Source: Parvularcula marina (GTDB lineage: Bacteria; Pseudomonadota; Alphaproteobacteria; Caulobacterales; Parvularculaceae). From it: DNA of 64,000 nucleotides. The stretch spans positions 989,001 to 1,053,000 of the forward strand of contig NZ_QUQO01000001.1 of assembly GCF_003399445.1 (NCBI RefSeq). Reading direction: 5' to 3'. Positions within the stretch are counted from its first letter, which is position 1; each line of letters begins with the position of its first letter. The translations under genes and the position numbers were made by a program. The notes under the pieces are model-generated. The model did no database searches. It was not told the DNA's origin and saw only the letters and a program-made list of their open reading frames with translations. Below are positions 9,080-17,902 of the stretch, one piece after another.

Positions 9080-10918
9080 TCAGCCCTTTTTCTCCGTGAT
9101 CGGCATCGACACCTTGATGTGGATGTCTTTCAGCTGTTCTGGGCTTGCCTCTGCCGGGGCGCCGAGGAGCAGGTCTTCGGCATTCTGGGTCAGCGGGAAC
9201 ATCGTGACTTCACGGATATTCTCTTCACCAGCCAGCAGCATGACGATCCGGTCGACACCGAAGGCAGCCCCGCCGTGGGGCGGTGCGCCATATTTGAAGG
9301 CATTCAGCATACCGCCGAATTTGTCCTCAACGACATCCGCACCATAACCAGCGACCTCGAAGGCTTTATACATGATGTCCGGGCGGTGGTTCCGGATGGC
9401 ACCTGACCCCAGCTCATAGCCGTTACAGACCAGGTCATACTGGTTCGCTTTAAGCGCCAGTTGCTCGGCATCGGTCTTCGCCGCTTCAAGGGCTTCGAGG
9501 CCCCCTTGCGGCATGGAGAACGGGTTGTGGCCGAACTCGACCTTTTTGTGCTCGTCATCCCATTCATACATCGGGAAGTCGACAATCCACGCAAAGGCAA
9601 ACCGGCCCTCTTCGAAAAGCGGGCTGCCATCGGCGAGCGTCTTACCTTGTTCGGTCAGGGCACGGGCGATTTCGACCCGCGCCTTGCCGGCGACGGCTTC
9701 GAATTCCTCGACCTTACCCGCAACGAAGAAGGCGGCATCACCCTCGCCCAGACCGAGCTGTTCGCGGATCGCATGGGTGCGCTCCGGCCCGATATTCTTG
9801 GCGAGCGGGCCTTTGCCGTCAGCATCATCGAACATGATATAGCCCATGCCCGGCAGGCCCTCTTTCTGGGCCCATGAATTCATCCGGTCACAGAAGGCAC
9901 GTGAGCCGCCAGCCGGAGCCGGAATGGCGCGGATCTGCTTTTCAGGGTCTTCGGCGATCTGCGCGAAGATCTTGAAGCCCGAGTCTTTGAAGTGCTCGGT
10001 CACGACCTGCATGTTGAGTTTCTCGGAGACGCGCAGGTCCGGCTTGTCATTGCCGTATTTCAGCATCGACTCCGCATACGGAATTTGCTGCCAGTCGGCC
10101 CATGCGTCGACTTTGCGATCGCCAGCATAGGCAGCGAAAGCGTCATGGATGACCGGTGCGGTTGCATCAAAGACATCCTGCTGGACGACGAAACTCATCT
10201 CGAGGTCGAGCTGATAGAACTCACCCGCCGAGCGGTCGGCCCGGGCATCTTCGTCCCGGAAACAGGGCGCGATCTGGAAATAGCGGTCAAAGCCCGAGAC
10301 CATGATGAGCTGTTTGAAGATCTGCGGCGCCTGCGGCAGGGCGAAGAACTTGCCCGGGTGAAGCCGCGAGGGGACGAGGAAGTCCCGTGCGCCTTCCGGT
10401 GATGACGCCGTCAGGATCGGGGTCTGGTATTCGGTGAACTTCACCCCTTCCATGCCTCGGCGCAGCTGGGAGATCACTTTCGAGCGCAGGATCATGTTCG
10501 CATGCATCCCGTCCCGACGCAGGTCGAGATAGCGATAGCGCATGCGGATATCCTCAGGATAATCCGGCTCGCCAAAGACCGGCAGCGGCAGGTCGCCTGC
10601 GGCGCTCATCACCTCGAAAGACGAAAGCCGGATCTCGACCTCACCTGTCGGCAGGTTCGGATTGATGACCTCGGCATCTCGGGCGATCACTTCGCCCTCG
10701 ACGCGGATCACGCTCTCGGCACGCACAGCTTCGACATCGGCAAAGAAAGGCGCCTCGGGTTCGACGACAAGCTGGGTCAGCCCGTAATGGTCCCGCAGGT
10801 CGATAAAGAGCAGCCCGCCATGGTCGCGCTTTCTGTGCACCCAGCCCGACAGGGTCACGGTCGAGCCGACGTCGCTTTTGCGCAGCTCGCCGCAATTATG
10901 GGTACGATAGACGGACAT
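9080..10918 (-). CDS. aspS: Aspartyl-tRNA synthetase
   Basis: 612 residues, class II synthetase charging tRNA-Asp (and possibly tRNA-Asn, if non-discriminating). N-terminal OB-fold anticodon domain ([23 protein letters not shown], residues 22-45), class II motif 2 ([19 protein letters not shown], near residue 220), the bacterial GAD insertion in the middle, and motif 3 ([13 protein letters not shown], near residue 555). GGAGG precedes the ATG. Length matches bacterial AspRS (about 590-610). It is monocistronic with its own terminator. Confidence 0.97.
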   Translation of the reverse strand: MSVYRTHNCGELRKSDVGSTVTLSGWVHRKRDHGGLLFIDLRDHYGLTQLVVEPEAPFFADVEAVRAESVIRVEGEVIARDAEVINPNLPTGEVEIRLSSFEVMSAAGDLPLPVFGEPDYPEDIRMRYRYLDLRRDGMHANMILRSKVISQLRRGMEGVKFTEYQTPILTASSPEGARDFLVPSRLHPGKFFALPQAPQIFKQLIMVSGFDRYFQIAPCFRDEDARADRSAGEFYQLDLEMSFVVQQDVFDATAPVIHDAFAAYAGDRKVDAWADWQQIPYAESMLKYGNDKPDLRVSEKLNMQVVTEHFKDSGFKIFAQIAEDPEKQIRAIPAPAGGSRAFCDRMNSWAQKEGLPGMGYIMFDDADGKGPLAKNIGPERTHAIREQLGLGEGDAAFFVAGKVEEFEAVAGKARVEIARALTEQGKTLADGSPLFEEGRFAFAWIVDFPMYEWDDEHKKVEFGHNPFSMPQGGLEALEAAKTDAEQLALKANQYDLVCNGYELGSGAIRNHRPDIMYKAFEVAGYGADVVEDKFGGMLNAFKYGAPPHGGAAFGVDRIVMLLAGEENIREVTMFPLTQNAEDLLLGAPAEASPEQLKDIHIKVSMPITEKKG

Positions 10919-11065
10919 TCTTTGCCTCCATGAATTAAGAGAGCCGCGCCTTGCGCACCAGAAGCGCGCCCGTCAACCGTATTGCTGTGTGCCTGTCCCT
11001 CAAAGATACGCTTTTAGCGAATTTTATCGGCACTCAGAGCAAAACTGACCCATTCTGAAAATAAA

Positions 11066-11098
11066 TCCCGAAACGGGACAGAATATTCAGCGAATATT
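11066..11098. promoter_or_regulatory. Candidate operator elements in the sciP leader
   Basis: The 270 bases between the divergent aspS and sciP starts are AT-richer than their surroundings. They contain the inverted repeat TCCCG-AAA-CGGGA (11066-11078) followed by GAATATT twice (11081-11087 and 11092-11098), 11 bases apart and so on one face of the helix. No full CtrA box (TTAA-N7-TTAA) is seen. Regulation by these sites is inference. Confidence 0.35.
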
Positions 11099-11191
11099 TA
11101 CCACTACCCTTAGGCGTTTTTTCAGACGAGTGAACTATAACTCTCCTGTACGGCACGTGAATTATTTTTGCCAAGGAGTTGTGTTTTGGGA

Positions 11192-11482
11192 ATGGTTGGG
11201 GCTTCTGTAAATCAGCCGGTCGTCCGTAAGGGTGACCCTTTTGTGATCGGGCCTGATGGGACGGCCCTCACGATCAAGGATCTTCCGCCGCCTTCGACGA
11301 AGCGGTGGGTGATTCGACGCAAGGCCGAGGTAGTGGCCGCTGTGCGTGGAGGTCTTCTGAGCCTCGATAGCGCCTGCGATCGCTATAACCTCACTGCCGA
11401 GGAATATGCTTCCTGGGAACGGGCAATTGATCAGCACGGCATTCAGGGCCTGCGCGCGACGCGGGTTCAGCAATACCGCTAG
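11192..11482 (+). CDS. sciP: SciP, small CtrA inhibitory protein (DUF1153)
   Basis: 96 residues. The core DLPPPSTKRWVIRRKAEVV...LSLDSACDRYNLTAEEYASW...GLRATRVQQYR is the DUF1153 family, whose Caulobacter member SciP binds CtrA or its target promoters and blocks CtrA-driven transcription in swarmer cells. The fold is a helix-turn-helix; RRKAEVVAAVRGGLLSLDSAC is the conserved DNA/CtrA-contact half. Start: AAGGAG at 11173-11178 is 13 bases from ATG 11192 but 7 bases from an in-frame TTG at 11186, so the protein may be two residues longer. It is transcribed alone, with its own terminator, just upstream of flhF. Confidence 0.93.
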   Translation: MVGASVNQPVVRKGDPFVIGPDGTALTIKDLPPPSTKRWVIRRKAEVVAAVRGGLLSLDSACDRYNLTAEEYASWERAIDQHGIQGLRATRVQQYR

Positions 11483-11508
11483 CCAGATCAACGCCTTACA
11501 AGATTTAA

Positions 11509-11541
11509 TGCCCTTCACAGCCCTGTGAGGGGCATTTTTTC
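11509..11541 (+). terminator. Rho-independent terminator of sciP
   Basis: TGCCCTTCACAG (11509-11520) pairs with CTGTGAGGGGCA (11523-11534) with one T-G pair, followed by TTTTTTC. It separates sciP from flhF. Confidence 0.92.
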
Positions 11542-11588
11542 TTGGTTGCATACCGCGAAACGAGATGCTTGCCCTTTCAGGCGCGAGC

Positions 11589-11610
11589 GCTAGAGGCTAG
11601 TGTCTCTAGC
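11589..11610. promoter_or_regulatory. Inverted repeat upstream of flhF
   Basis: GCTAGAG (11589-11595) and CTCTAGC (11604-11610) form a perfect 7-bp inverted repeat with an 8-base spacer, 27 bases before the flhF start. It contains two CTAG tetramers. It could be an operator. No T-run follows. Confidence 0.4.
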
Positions 11611-11637
11611 TACACCCGATCGGTTATTTGGAGCCCC

Positions 11638-12789
11638 ATGAGCTATCAGACCTTCACCGCCAGTACGGTCGAAGACGCAAAGCGCGCCATGCGCCAAGCC
11701 CTTGGAGACGACGCTGTCATACTCGCCACCCGGCGTCATTCCGATGGCACGGTGGAATTGCGCGGCATCCAGAAGGGCAAACCGCTGTTCAAAGGCGAAG
11801 GCGGCTCGGGCGGCGGCCTGTTTGGCCAGACCCGTGAGCGCACAGCGCCAGAAGCCCCATCGCTGGGCGGCGGGCACGATGTGCGCAATGAACACCCCAA
11901 CTTCGGCGATGAACGCGACATGGCAGGGCGCGCGGAAAGCTCGGCTGGCCGCAATGCGATGACTAATCTGCGCGGCGACTTTTCGCGCAAGCTCGACCGC
12001 AATGCCGAATTCTCCGATCCGCTGCATCAACGCCTGCATAGCGTGCTCAGCCCGCAAGGCCTGACCCCGCCGCTGATCGCCGCCCTCGCCGAGGAAGCCC
12101 ATCATGCGGGCACGTCGGATGAGACCCAGATGCTCGCCTTCGGGCTTGAGCGGACCCTGAAATTTGCGCCGACCCAGCCCTCCCCTGACCAGCCGATCAT
12201 GCTTGTCGGCCAGACGGGCGCGGGCAAAACTTCGAGCGCGGCGAAACTTGCCGCCCGCGCCGCCGGGATGGGCGGCCGCGCCATCTTCATGAGCGCCGAT
12301 GTCGGCCGGGCCGGTGCCATCGAGCAGATGACAACTTATGCCGAGGCCCTCGACACCCGCTTCTGGCCGATTGAGGACCCCGAGCATGTCGCGGAAATCC
12401 TCCGCAATGAGCGGCCGCGTGAGCAGATCATTTTCGACACGCCCGGCGTCAGTCCCTATGCGAGCGCCGATGTCGCCGCCGTCCGGGCCTTCCGCGAAGT
12501 TCTCGGTGCCGAGCCGATCCTCGTCATCCCCGCCTCCGGCGATGTGAATGAGCATATGGACTGGGTCCGCGCCTTTGCCGATATCGGCGTGCGCCGCGTG
12601 ATCGTCACCAAATTCGATACCTCCCGCCGCGTCGGGGCCGCCCTGTCGGGCGCCTATCACGCCGGTGTCGCGCTCGCGCATCTCTCCGAAGCACCGTTCA
12701 TTGCCGACGGCCTGATTGATGCGGAGCCTGAGTATCTTGCCTATCGCCTCCTTCTCGACCAGCCGGGAAGGATTGCGGCCCGGCGTTGA
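11638..12789 (+). CDS. flhF: Flagellar biosynthesis SRP-type GTPase FlhF
   Basis: 383 residues. The N-terminus (MSYQTFTASTVEDAKRAMRQALGDDAVILATRR) is the FlhF B domain. A poorly conserved Gly-rich linker (about 40-130) is followed by the SRP-type NG domain: P-loop VGQTGAGKTSSAAK (about 190), ADVGRAGA, DTPG (about 266) and VTKFD (about 322). FlhF sets the position and number of polar flagella in bacteria that have it. No other flagellar gene is visible within the window, so it lies apart from the main flagellar clusters. The start is the ATG with GGAG four bases upstream; an upstream in-frame extension has no homology. Confidence 0.88.
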   Translation: MSYQTFTASTVEDAKRAMRQALGDDAVILATRRHSDGTVELRGIQKGKPLFKGEGGSGGGLFGQTRERTAPEAPSLGGGHDVRNEHPNFGDERDMAGRAESSAGRNAMTNLRGDFSRKLDRNAEFSDPLHQRLHSVLSPQGLTPPLIAALAEEAHHAGTSDETQMLAFGLERTLKFAPTQPSPDQPIMLVGQTGAGKTSSAAKLAARAAGMGGRAIFMSADVGRAGAIEQMTTYAEALDTRFWPIEDPEHVAEILRNERPREQIIFDTPGVSPYASADVAAVRAFREVLGAEPILVIPASGDVNEHMDWVRAFADIGVRRVIVTKFDTSRRVGAALSGAYHAGVALAHLSEAPFIADGLIDAEPEYLAYRLLLDQPGRIAARR

Positions 12790-12828
12790 GTATGAGGGCC
12801 CCAAGGGAGCTGGTGTCATAGAGTTGTC

Positions 12829-12846
12829 AGGCGGGACGGCCCGCCT
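12829..12846. terminator. Hairpin after flhF
   Basis: AGGCGGG-ACGG-CCCGCCT forms a perfect 7-bp stem, 40 bases past flhF and 25 bases before the next ATG. No T-run follows, so termination is uncertain and it could shield the leader of the next gene. Confidence 0.4.
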
Positions 12847-12870
12847 CGCCATTTCGAGGAGACCAGCACC

Positions 12871-13368
12871 ATGCCTTTCATCGCCGCCGCGCTTCTAAGC
12901 CTCAGCCTCCAGCAGGCCCCGCCCCCATGTAAAGGGGCGCCCTATGACGACTTCGACTTCTGGGTCGGCACATGGGACGTGCACGGCACGAATGGCCAGC
13001 TCGCCGGGCGCAATGTCATCACCGAGGAAGAGAATGGCTGCCTCTTGGTCGAGCGCTGGACCAATACGGGCGGCGTGACCGGCCAGAGCTATAATTTTTA
13101 CGATCTTGAGACGGAGAGCTGGCGCCAGGTCTGGGTCAGCGGCGGGATCACCATCAATTATGCAGGCGGGCTGAATGAGGACGGTTCCATGGCGCTTCAA
13201 GGCACCATTGCCTATCGGCAGGACCCGGTGGCAACCTTCCCCTTCCGGGGCAAATGGACCCCGAATGAAGATGGCACCGTCACCCAGACATTCCATCAAT
13301 ATAATCCCCAGACGGAAGAATGGGGTGTCTGGTTCATCGGCGAATATAGCCGCGCTGAAGCGGAATAA
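12871..13368 (+). CDS. Hypothetical secreted protein, DUF1579-like
   Basis: 165 residues. It has a short signal-like N-terminus (MPFIAAALLSLSLQQAP) and then a domain opening with YDDFDFWVGTWDVHG, the strand pattern seen in secreted DUF1579-type and related lipocalin-like barrels. Other features are WRQVWVSGGITINYAGGL and a closing TFHQYNPQTEEWGVWFIGEY. The role is unknown. GAGGAG lies 10 bases before the ATG. The next gene starts 12 bases after its stop, so the two are likely cotranscribed. Confidence 0.6.
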   Translation: MPFIAAALLSLSLQQAPPPCKGAPYDDFDFWVGTWDVHGTNGQLAGRNVITEEENGCLLVERWTNTGGVTGQSYNFYDLETESWRQVWVSGGITINYAGGLNEDGSMALQGTIAYRQDPVATFPFRGKWTPNEDGTVTQTFHQYNPQTEEWGVWFIGEYSRAEAE

Positions 13369-13379
13369 GGCCTGCCGAC

Positions 13380-14567
13380 ATGCTGCTCGACGATGATGAC
13401 GACGATTTTGAGAACCCAAGTCATCTGTCGATCCTCGAAGGCGGCATCGAAGCGTGGAATAAATGGCGGGCAGATAAACCCGATGAGATACCCGATCTGC
13501 GCGGCGTGGATTTCACCGACCCGAGCTTTGCCGCCTCTGCCCTGTGGGACAAACGCCGCCAGAAAGTCAGCCTGTCCCGCGCGAACCTCTCCGGCGCCAG
13601 CCTCGACAGCGCCGAGCTGACCGGTATCGACCTGCAATTGGCCGATCTCACAGGCGCTAATCTCGAGAACGCGCACCTTGAACGCGCAGATCTTCGCCGC
13701 GCGAAGCTGCAAAGTGCGGAGCTCAGTGGCGCCGACCTACGCGAAGCAGATTTCCTGGCCGCCGACCTCACCTCCGCCTCCCTCGTCGGTGCGCGGATTG
13801 AGGGCGCAAATTTGCGCCGGGCCAATATGACGGACACGGATGTCACCAGCGTTGAATATACCGTCCGGGGTCTCTCAGGGAAATGCCGCGGCATCCGGGC
13901 CGAGGCTTGTCACGGCAATGCGACCTTCCGGCGCGAAGTCATGGACCAGGACTATCTCGACCAGATGGAAGCGCAGGTCATGGCCGCCTTCGCGCATAAG
14001 GGCTCGCGCGCAAAAGCGATCCTCGACGGCTTTACCCGCCCCCTGCCCCCGATTGCCGGGATGCTCCTAAGCCTGCCAGCAGCGCTCCAGCTGACCAAGG
14101 GGGCGATCCCGATGTTCAGCGCCCTGCTTCGTGGTGATTTCTCCGCCTTCGATTTAAGTACCTTTGGCATTTTCATCAGCATTGTTTTGGGAGCGGTTAT
14201 TTTTGCCAGCTTTATGGGCTCAACCTATGGCCGAGTGATTGCTTATCGCATCTGGGGGCTCTTCTCCTTCGGGAGGCGATGGGACGTAGTCGTCTTTTTC
14301 GCGGGCGGCATGATCATACTCTTCTCCTTCCTTTATATGATCCTCTCGCCGGATCATGTGATCCTCAGCGAGGTCGGTCAGGACAAGATCGCTTTCTTCC
14401 CGCTCTTCGTCGCGGTGATGGGGTTCTGCACGCTGGGGGTCACTGATCTTGCCACCCCGGTCACCGATCTTGGCGCGGTGGTGATGATCGGCAATGTGCT
14501 CTCAGGATTTGTGACCCTCGGGCTCTTATTATCCGTTCTCGGAAATGTCTTTGCCCGCCGGTCGTAA
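13380..14567 (+). CDS. Pentapeptide-repeat protein with K+-channel-like C-terminal pore region
   Basis: 395 residues. Residues about 39-156 are A(D/N)LXX pentapeptide repeats forming a right-handed beta-helix (RANLSGASL, ADLTGANLENAHL). A conserved linker (GKCRGIRAEACHGNATFRRE) and an amphipathic region follow. Then come hydrophobic segments at about 261-281, 302-322 and 362-388. Between the last two is a re-entrant-loop-like stretch FCTLGVTDLATPVTDLG (349-365) that aligns with the K+ channel filter and its exit (TVGYGDLxP), with GYG changed to GVT. I infer a membrane protein with a cytosolic beta-helix and a 2TM-pore module. Function and ion are unknown. It is preceded by the DUF1579-like gene. 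Confidence 0.72.
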   Translation: MLLDDDDDDFENPSHLSILEGGIEAWNKWRADKPDEIPDLRGVDFTDPSFAASALWDKRRQKVSLSRANLSGASLDSAELTGIDLQLADLTGANLENAHLERADLRRAKLQSAELSGADLREADFLAADLTSASLVGARIEGANLRRANMTDTDVTSVEYTVRGLSGKCRGIRAEACHGNATFRREVMDQDYLDQMEAQVMAAFAHKGSRAKAILDGFTRPLPPIAGMLLSLPAALQLTKGAIPMFSALLRGDFSAFDLSTFGIFISIVLGAVIFASFMGSTYGRVIAYRIWGLFSFGRRWDVVVFFAGGMIILFSFLYMILSPDHVILSEVGQDKIAFFPLFVAVMGFCTLGVTDLATPVTDLGAVVMIGNVLSGFVTLGLLLSVLGNVFARRS

Positions 14568-14586
14568 GTTTGCCCGAACATCAAAA

Positions 14587-14617
14587 AAGGTGCATTCGCT
14601 TACGCGTAATGCACCTT
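14587..14617. terminator. Rho-independent terminator between convergent genes
   Basis: AAGGTGCATT (14587-14596) and AATGCACCTT (14608-14617) form a perfect 10-bp stem. On the minus strand it is followed by TTTTTTGA, ending the cNMP-binding gene. On the plus strand AATTTATT follows. Confidence 0.88.
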
Positions 14618-14643
14618 AATTTATTCTGATCGTTCGGGGTGGC

Positions 14644-15087
14644 TCAGCTATTGCCGGACATCCGGGTGTTCATTGCCCGAGCGCGGCGGGCCAGTACGCG
14701 CATGACACGCAGCGCGAAGGTTGGCGCTGTACTGATCATCTGCAGGAACTGCTGTTCGCTGACGGCATAGGCTACGACATCCGTCTTGGCGATGACGCTG
14801 GCCGTATGCGGCTTGGGATCGACGATCCCCATTTCGCCGAAGATCTTGCCTTCGCCGAATTCGTCGACTGTTTTGCCATTGACCTGCACTGCAACCACGC
14901 CGGATTTGATGATATACATCGTCCGGCTGGTCTCGCCCGGCGTCATGATTTCCGTCCCCGCGGGAAAGTCGACTTCATCTGAATCAACTTTCCGGAACAG
15001 GCGGAAATCAACGTCGCGCGTGTCATTGTCAGTAGCGGAATTTACCCCCACCGAATTTTCAATCGGTTGTGAAACTGATGTCTGCAT
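14644..15087 (-). CDS. Single-domain cyclic-nucleotide-binding protein
   Basis: 147 residues. Residues about 27-130 form a CRP-type cNMP-binding domain (FPAGTEIMTPGETSRTMYIIKSGVVAVQV ... FGEGKIFGEMGIVDPKPHTASVIAKTDV), followed by one helix and no DNA-binding domain. The phosphate-binding cassette keeps FGEMGI, but the Arg of the usual P-R-T/S-A motif is His (PKPHTASV), so cAMP binding may be weak. ATG 15087 is chosen over GTG 15114 because a G-rich site lies eight bases before it. It probably acts through a protein partner. Confidence 0.82.
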   Translation of the reverse strand: MQTSVSQPIENSVGVNSATDNDTRDVDFRLFRKVDSDEVDFPAGTEIMTPGETSRTMYIIKSGVVAVQVNGKTVDEFGEGKIFGEMGIVDPKPHTASVIAKTDVVAYAVSEQQFLQMISTAPTFALRVMRVLARRARAMNTRMSGNS

Positions 15088-15190
15088 CTTGGCCCCCAAT
15101 GTAGATCTGATCACAGGAGCTGTTTCACCATATCACTGTTAAAACCGGCTGAAATAAATTGGCCGCATTTTTATCTATGCTCGATAAGAA

Positions 15191-15214
15191 AAGGCCGCCC
15201 CGAGGGACGGCCTT
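15191..15214 (-). terminator. Rho-independent terminator of lon
   Basis: AAGGCCG (15191-15197) and CGGCCTT (15208-15214) form the stem. On the minus strand TTCTTAT follows. It lies 23 bases past the lon stop. Confidence 0.85.
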
Positions 15215-15236
15215 CTTTCATTCAGTCTTTATCCGC

Positions 15237-17651
15237 TTAATGCGTGATGACGGACGGTCCGCCATCGCCGCTATCCTGTGCGGCGCGAGCCTTTGCGGCC
15301 AGCTCCTCGGCCTCTTCATCCCATTCAATGGGAGTCAGCGGGCCAGTCAGCGCGTGTTTGAGGACGTCATCGACATGATCGACCGGAATGATCTCGAGAT
15401 GATCCTTCACATTGTCGGGGATATCCGCGAGGTCTTTCTCATTCTCCTGCGGGATCAGGACGGTTTTCGTCCCGGCCCGGAGTGCTGCAAGCAGCTTTTC
15501 TTTCAGACCACCGATCGCCAGAACCCGTCCGCGCAAGGAGATCTCGCCAGTCATGGCGATATCCTTGCGGATCGGAATACCGGTCAGCGCCGAGACGATG
15601 GCGGTCGCCATCGCAACGCCCGCTGAAGGGCCGTCTTTCGGGGTCGCGCCTTCGGGCACGTGGATGTGGATGTCCTTGCGGTCAAACAGCGGCGGCTTGA
15701 TGCCGAATTCGATCGCCCGGCTGCGCACGTATGACGCTGCGGCCGAGACACTTTCCTTCATCACGTCTTTGAGGTTGCCGGTCGGTGTCATCCTGCCTTT
15801 ACCCGGCATCGTGACCGCCTCGATCTTGAGGATTTCACCGCCGGTTTCGGTCCAGGCAAGGCCCGTCACGACACCGATTATGTCATCACCCTCGATCTCG
15901 CCATAGCGATAGCGCGGCACACCGGAGAAGTCGGCCAGATTGTCCGCTTCCACCGTCACCTTCTTAAGGTCGTCGTCCTGCTCAAGCTTGCGCACGGATT
16001 TCCGGGCAAGGTTCGCCAGCTCCCGCTCAAGGTTCCGCACGCCTGCCTCACGGGTGTAAAGCCGGATCAGGTTGCGCAGGCCGTCATCAGAGAGCTCGAA
16101 TTCCTTCTCCGTCAGCCCGTGATTTTCAAGCTGTTTGGAAATAAGGTGGCGCCGTGCAATCTCGACTTTCTCATCTTCCGTATATCCCGGAATGCGGATG
16201 ATCTCCATCCGGTCAAGCAGGGGTTGCGGCATGTTGAGCGAGTTCGCGGTCGTGATGAACATCACGTCCGAAAGATCATAATCGACTTCGAGATAGTGAT
16301 CCGAGAACGTATCATTCTGCGCCGGATCCAGCACCTCAAGCAGCGCCGAGGCCGGATCACCACGGAAATCATGCCCCATCTTGTCGATCTCATCGAGCAG
16401 AAAGAGCGGATTTGATTTCTTCACCTTCTTCATCGACTGGATGATCTTGCCCGGCATGGAGCCGATATAGGTCCGCCTGTGGCCACGGATCTCCGCTTCG
16501 TCCCGCACGCCGCCAAGCGACACACGGACGAATTCGCGGCTGACCGCTTTCGCCACCGATTTGCCGAGCGAGGTCTTACCCACACCCGGCGGGCCGACAA
16601 GGCACAGGATCGGGCCTTTAAGCTTGTTGGTGCGTTTCTGGACCGCAAGATATTCGATGATCCGTTCCTTGACTTTCTCAAGACCGTAATGGTCTTCGTC
16701 GAGCTGGTTTTCGGCCTTGCCAAGATCAATTTTGATCTTGGAGCGCGTGTTCCACGGGATCGCGGTCAGCCAGTCGAGATAGTTCCGCACAACGGTTGAT
16801 TCAGCTGACATCGGCGACATCTGGCGTAGCTTTTTGAGCTCCGCCTCGGCCTTTGTCCGGGCTTCTTTTGACAGCTTGGTCTTTTCGATCTTCTCTTCGA
16901 TCTCAGACAGCTCGTCCTTGCCGTCATCGCCCTCACCGAGTTCCTTCTGAATGGCCTTCATCTGCTCATTCAGGTAATATTCGCGCTGGGTTTTCTCCAT
17001 CTGACGTTTGACACGCCCACGGATCTTTTTCTCGACCTGAAGGACGCTCATCTCGCCTTCCATGAAGCCGTAAACGGCTTCAAGCCGCGAGGCGACATTC
17101 GCGATTTCAAGAAGCTCCTGCTTCTCGGCAATCTTCAGGTTGAGATGCGAAGCCACAGTGTCAGCCAGCTTTGACGGCTCGTCGATCTGGCCGATTGAGA
17201 CGATGACCTCCGGGCTGACCCGCTTGTTGAGCTTCACGTAAGACTCAAACTGGGTGTTCACGGAACGAACGAGCGCTTCGACCTCGGCATCATCACCGAA
17301 GGTCTCGTCAAGGACGACTGCATCGGCCTCGAAATAGGACTCATTGTCCGAATAATCGACGATCTCGGCACGCTCCCCGCCCTCGACCAGCACTTTGACC
17401 GTGCCGTCGGGCAGTTTGAGGAGCTGCAACACCTTGGCGAGAACGCCGACCTTGTAGATATCGTCTGGACGCGGATCATCATCACCGGCGTCTTTTTGCG
17501 CAGCGAGCAGGATTTCCCGGTCATTCTCCATCACGACTTCGAGCGCGCGTACGGATTTTTCGCGACCGACGAATAGCGGCACAACCATATGCGGGAAGAC
17601 GACGATGTCCCTTAAAGGGAGAACAGGAAAGCTTCGCGGTTCTTGCGACAT
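15237..17651 (-). CDS. lon: ATP-dependent protease Lon
   Basis: 804 residues, the usual size. N-terminal LON substrate-binding domain (residues 8-205: [26 protein letters not shown]), a coiled region, an AAA+ module with Walker A GPPGVGKT (about 350-357) and Walker [10 protein letters not shown], and the C-terminal Ser-Lys protease with Ser676 (DGPSAG) and Lys719, 43 residues apart as in E. coli. It degrades misfolded and regulatory proteins in the cytoplasm; in Caulobacter-like bacteria these include DnaA, CcrM and SciP, and sciP is 4 kb away. It is monocistronic, with 250 bases of leader before the divergent oxidoreductase. Confidence 0.98.
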   Translation of the reverse strand: MSQEPRSFPVLPLRDIVVFPHMVVPLFVGREKSVRALEVVMENDREILLAAQKDAGDDDPRPDDIYKVGVLAKVLQLLKLPDGTVKVLVEGGERAEIVDYSDNESYFEADAVVLDETFGDDAEVEALVRSVNTQFESYVKLNKRVSPEVIVSIGQIDEPSKLADTVASHLNLKIAEKQELLEIANVASRLEAVYGFMEGEMSVLQVEKKIRGRVKRQMEKTQREYYLNEQMKAIQKELGEGDDGKDELSEIEEKIEKTKLSKEARTKAEAELKKLRQMSPMSAESTVVRNYLDWLTAIPWNTRSKIKIDLGKAENQLDEDHYGLEKVKERIIEYLAVQKRTNKLKGPILCLVGPPGVGKTSLGKSVAKAVSREFVRVSLGGVRDEAEIRGHRRTYIGSMPGKIIQSMKKVKKSNPLFLLDEIDKMGHDFRGDPASALLEVLDPAQNDTFSDHYLEVDYDLSDVMFITTANSLNMPQPLLDRMEIIRIPGYTEDEKVEIARRHLISKQLENHGLTEKEFELSDDGLRNLIRLYTREAGVRNLERELANLARKSVRKLEQDDDLKKVTVEADNLADFSGVPRYRYGEIEGDDIIGVVTGLAWTETGGEILKIEAVTMPGKGRMTPTGNLKDVMKESVSAAASYVRSRAIEFGIKPPLFDRKDIHIHVPEGATPKDGPSAGVAMATAIVSALTGIPIRKDIAMTGEISLRGRVLAIGGLKEKLLAALRAGTKTVLIPQENEKDLADIPDNVKDHLEIIPVDHVDDVLKHALTGPLTPIEWDEEAEELAAKARAAQDSGDGGPSVITH

Positions 17652-17902
17652 GGAAACTCCAATCAGGCAGTCATCCGGCAGGCCTCATCACGCGAGCGTC
17701 CGGGCCGGATTTCGGGAATTGTGACGCGATCTTAGCGCACAGAGGTTAATGTTGGTGAGTTGTGCTGCACTTTCAACGGCTAAACTCATGCAAGATATCC
17801 CCTGCTCTTCGCCAATCTAGTCAATGTCAGCATTCGCCATTGCCCGCCAGTGCGGCGCTGGCTTAAGCGGCAATCCACCAGATCAAGCCCGGGAGGAATG
17901 CC

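Noticed and set aside
11590-12852. Long open frame antisense to flhF (about 420 codons)
   Set aside because: It is a shadow of a GC-rich gene. flhF has clear GTPase motifs and the antisense product resembles no protein.
13560-13830. GCGCGAACCTC-like repeated DNA
   Set aside because: Pentapeptide-repeat coding sequence.
17652-17902. Heat-shock promoter before lon
   Set aside because: A GTTGAAA-like -35 and CATTAA-like -10 exist on the minus strand, but the spacing (19 bases) does not fit the sigma-32 consensus.
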